Assembly: GCA_013365365.1 (NCBI GenBank)
Contig: JABVXU010000988.1
Location: 1 to 12,768 of the forward strand
Direction of reading: 5' to 3'
DNA from: Cruorifilaria tuberocauda
Taxonomy: Eukaryota; Nematoda; Chromadorea; Rhabditida; Onchocercidae
Length of the DNA: 12,768 nt
Numbering within the stretch: the stretch's first letter is position 1; each line of letters starts with the position of its first letter. Below, piece by piece: positions 10,892 through 12,768 of this stretch. Under the pieces are notes generated by a model, which worked only from the letters and a program-made list of their open reading frames with translations, had not been told where the DNA came from and searched no databases. The position numbers were made by a program, and so were the translations under genes.

Positions 10892-11132
10892 GCTCGCATG
10901 GTCTCTGTAATGAAAAACAGATACATCTTTTTTTTTTATTGATTTGGAAATTAACTGAAATTATTTGTCATAAAATCGGGCAAGAAAATCTTAGATTCAG
11001 AAATTTACTCAAAAAATATGGTAAGTTTAGCTGACGAAAAAAAATTGAAGAAACATATTCCGAAAGTTAAGTGTTTTAATATATTTGAATATGATTTAAA
11101 AAATTTTAAATTCTGTTTAAACAAATTTTAGC
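10892..11132. repeat. Diverged direct repeat, copy B (in the neighbouring intron)
   Basis: Copy B fills most of the intron between the exons 11212-11137 and 10798-10595. On the minus strand, TTTTTCATTAC at 10917-10907 resembles the middle of the exon in copy A. The exon's 5' part, the IENIRTVQ region, is missing, which shortens copy B by roughly 35-40 bases relative to copy A. This suggests a partial tandem duplication that then decayed. Confidence 0.55.
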
Positions 11133-11947
11133 ATACAGGTTTGACATTTTGTGCATCGATTGCCAGACGTGTTGTTAATTTTCCAAATGAATGATCATTG
11201 CCGCACGATATTCTGAATGATACTTATATTAAAATTCATAAATCAAAGGTTGACTGCTCATTTCTTGATGTAAAACAAAATTAGTTGTGAAAACTTCAAT
11301 ACGAAGTCTCATTGACATTTGTTCACGGGCTATACCAAACAGTGTTCCAGAACAAAATGTTGAGAAGCCGCTCACAATACCCAAAATGAGATAAAATATT
11401 GCATTTAGCGTAGTGTCTTTCGTCATTCTTCTATGTTGAGCGAAGATAATGCCTAAAAGAATTTGAGATAATCTGATCATCAGTGAATTAATTATCCAAT
11501 AATTGTCCATAATATATAAAAAATATGACAGGAATATTTCTATGATAATTTAAAAGTATCATTCATTTTCAGTTTCTTTATTCAGAAGTAAAGAAATGTT
11601 TTCAAATACTGAACTCACCAGGAACGTTCGACCATAAATGACAGAGAAAATAGGTCATGATAAACCGCGCACTGTTGTAAATAATAAAGCTATAGCAAAG
11701 ATCGGCAATTTCTCAAAAACTTCAATAAAAAGTTTAACTTTATGATATTTGAAAATAAAATTCCCAGAATAAAAACATTCGAAAGTAAAATTCCCATTTT
11801 TTTGCTTCAAAGTAAATTTAGCGCATTGTCGTAGTCAAGAGAGTTATTCAAAGTTTTTTAATTTTTAAAATATTTATTATCCGTGTTGCTTGAAAAATCT
11901 GATTCAGAAGAAATTAAAAATTTAATTTAAAGTAGAATAAAGCTAAC

Positions 11948-12151
11948 TTTCGGCAGTTTTATTATGAAATCATGAGCATTTGCGATCTTGCAGGCTTTGA
12001 TCATTTCATTTTCAGTGAGAGTTTCATTACCCAACTTCAGATTCTCTCCTACTGTTGCTGCAAATATTACTGGCTCTTGAGAAACAAGTCCAATTTTATT
12101 GCGTAACCATTCAATATACAAATCGCTAATTGACACTCCATCAAGTGTAAT
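11948..12151 (-). pseudogene. NBD1 fragment of the transporter (Q-loop region only)
   Basis: The frame reads ITLDGVSISDLYIEWLRNKI and then GLVSQEPVIFAATVGENLKL, the stretch after Walker A that carries the Q-loop Gln (SQEP), ending near IANAHDFIIKLPK. Upstream, Walker A is not found, and the exon start shows no good AG acceptor next to ITLDG (the sequence there is TTCATTTTACATTACACTT). The donor after KLPK is a weak GTTAGC. Downstream, the ABC signature, Walker B, D-loop and H-loop are absent, so this is an orphaned piece of a nucleotide-binding domain. Confidence 0.85.
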
Positions 12152-12479
12152 GTAAAATGAATTACTTGATCAATATACATAACAAATTTTTTTTTAAATA
12201 TTTACTGATACTTAACAGAAGAAAATACATTATTAGTGAAAAGTAATGATTTATTTAAACTAATAGAGTATTAACTTATGTATCTTGTGCACATCTTTGC
12301 TTTTTCGAATAAAACCGGAGGAGCAACTTTTGTTGCATCGAAGTGTTAAACCGAATAGGAGCTTTAGAATTTGAAAAGCACGAAAATTCAAATTTTTGAA
12401 AATAATTAAAAAATCGGATAATGATTGTTTTCTGTATTTTACGATTGTCGCTGGAAAAGCGAGGAAATGAAGGATGATG
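12152..12479. other. No exon seen upstream of the NBD1 fragment
   Basis: The introns of the remnant are mostly 160-460 bp, so the Walker A exon would be expected here on the minus strand. No GxxGxGKS-like coding sequence, TMD1 helix or matching splice pair was found. The minus-strand reading frame 12497-12276 is basic and aromatic-rich with no recognisable motif. Confidence 0.5.
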
Positions 12480-12670
12480 AAATCCTTTGTTCTTCAAATT
12501 AACATTGTTAGCTCCATGTCTACAAACTGTCTCGATGAAATCAAGAAGACGAAGAATGACGAAATCCTTTGTTCTGGATTTGATATTATAAGCTAAATGT
12601 ATGTTTGTGGTTTTACAAGCTTTGTTAAGGAAATCCTCTGTTCTTGAAATTGAAATGTAATTGGCCCAGA
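12480..12670. repeat. Three diverged tandem copies of an AAATCCTTTGTTCTT-type unit
   Basis: AAATCCTTTGTTCTTCAAATT begins at 12480. AAATCCTTTGTTCTGGATTT begins at 12562. AAATCCTCTGTTCTTGAAATT begins at 12631. Spacing is 82 and 69 bases, and after the core the copies share only loose similarity (AGCT at similar offsets in the first two). It could be a decayed minisatellite or part of a dispersed element; the array may continue past the right edge. Confidence 0.6.
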
Positions 12671-12768
12671 TCCTCCCTCCTCCAGAATAAAGAAAGTATC
12701 AAACTATGAAGCATTGGAAAGGTTTGGTTTCAAGGAGTGTGGCGGCTTAACGAAAGGGTAAAACGATT

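Larger units (their letters stand above)
9359..11737 (-). pseudogene. TMD2 remnant exons of the transporter
   Basis: Seven exon remnants cover the second membrane domain. 11737-11619 holds the linker and first helix (PIFAIALLFTTVRGLS, stop, PIFSVIYGRTFL). 11452 to about 11255 holds GIVSGFSTFCSGTLFG and MSMRLRIEVF. 11212-11137 holds FGKLTTRLAIDAQNV. 10798-10595 holds AINQRLAEVLQGIISLCAG and KIAEKVAS and is open. 10326-10213 holds IENIRTVQYLTRQKN and is open. 9857-9738 holds WQAMSYAMS and, in another frame, SGLWLVRNSWSKLYYVF. 9515-9359 holds the conserved PEYVRARISASL after a TGA. These motifs are standard for nematode P-glycoproteins. About 8-10 residues expected between LFHE and FWQA were not found. 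Confidence 0.85.
7428..12151 (-). pseudogene. Degenerate P-glycoprotein-type ABC transporter (ABCB family), 5' end missing
   Basis: Remnant of a full-length ABC exporter, TMD1-NBD1-TMD2-NBD2, of the P-glycoprotein type that moves drugs and lipids across the plasma membrane. Remnant exons on the minus strand: about 12151-11948, 11737-11619, 11452 to about 11255, 11212-11137, 10798-10595, 10326-10213, 9857-9738, 9515-9359, 8912-8722, 8469-8272, 7985-7840, 7613-7428. Order and most splice sites are kept, so this is not a processed copy. It cannot encode the protein: NBD1 lacks its signature and Walker B half; TGA codons lie at 11657-11655 and 9472-9470; bases are lost near 11428, 9827 and 8774; phases do not fit at 10213/9857 or 8272/7985; and TMD1 is not found. 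The last two exons remain open to a TAG at 7428. I cannot say which pgp paralogue it came from. Sequencing error could explain one lesion but not all of them. Confidence 0.9.

Noticed and set aside
9470..11657. TGA read as tryptophan (alternative genetic code)
   Set aside because: The phosphatase gene uses TGG for its conserved tryptophans, and one of the two TGA codons is not at a Trp site.
7428..12151. A functional half-transporter or several small transporter genes
   Set aside because: The exons are colinear with one full P-glycoprotein, and no sub-block encodes an intact TMD plus NBD.
12276..12497. Minus-strand reading frame of 73 codons upstream of the NBD1 fragment
   Set aside because: Checked as a possible missing transporter exon, but it has no Walker A or membrane helix pattern.

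Overview
The window looks like AT-rich nuclear DNA from a nematode. I infer this from intron-split genes with TTTTCAG or TTTTAG acceptors and GTAAG-type donors, introns of about 135-490 bp, and a P-glycoprotein-type ABC transporter of the kind nematodes carry in many copies. The intron sizes fit a filarial or related parasite better than Caenorhabditis, but the species cannot be fixed from sequence alone. I see no bacterial operon, CRISPR array, tRNA, rRNA, virus or intact transposon.

Layout: (1) 116-1179, plus strand: a three-exon gene for an unrecognised protein of 188 residues, predicted coiled coil followed by a proline-rich tail, with an AATAAA signal at 1251. (2) 1180-3409: non-coding DNA holding a perfect 20-bp palindrome and a small hairpin. 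(3) 3410-5890, minus strand: a complete six-exon gene for a CTD nuclear envelope phosphatase (CTDNEP1/Dullard, CNEP-1 in worms). All splice phases agree and the catalytic motifs are intact. (4) 5891-7427: intergenic, with a GA-rich patch just upstream of the phosphatase start. (5) 7428-12151, minus strand: a decayed P-glycoprotein (ABCB) gene. Twelve exon remnants can be placed in the right order. The second half of NBD1 is missing, two in-frame TGA codons interrupt TMD2, single-base losses shift the frame in at least three exons, and Walker A of NBD2 is broken. It still has introns, so it is not a retrocopy. (6) 12152-12768: no exon seen, and a diverged three-copy repeat.

The genes do not form a functional unit. 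The phosphatase (lipin dephosphorylation, nuclear envelope lipid control) and the coiled-coil gene appear intact, on opposite strands, with their 3' ends facing each other. The transporter is a degenerate neighbour upstream of the phosphatase. I found no convincing novel biological system. The points most worth checking are the pattern of lesions in the transporter, a diverged duplication between two of its introns, the orphan protein, and the palindrome.
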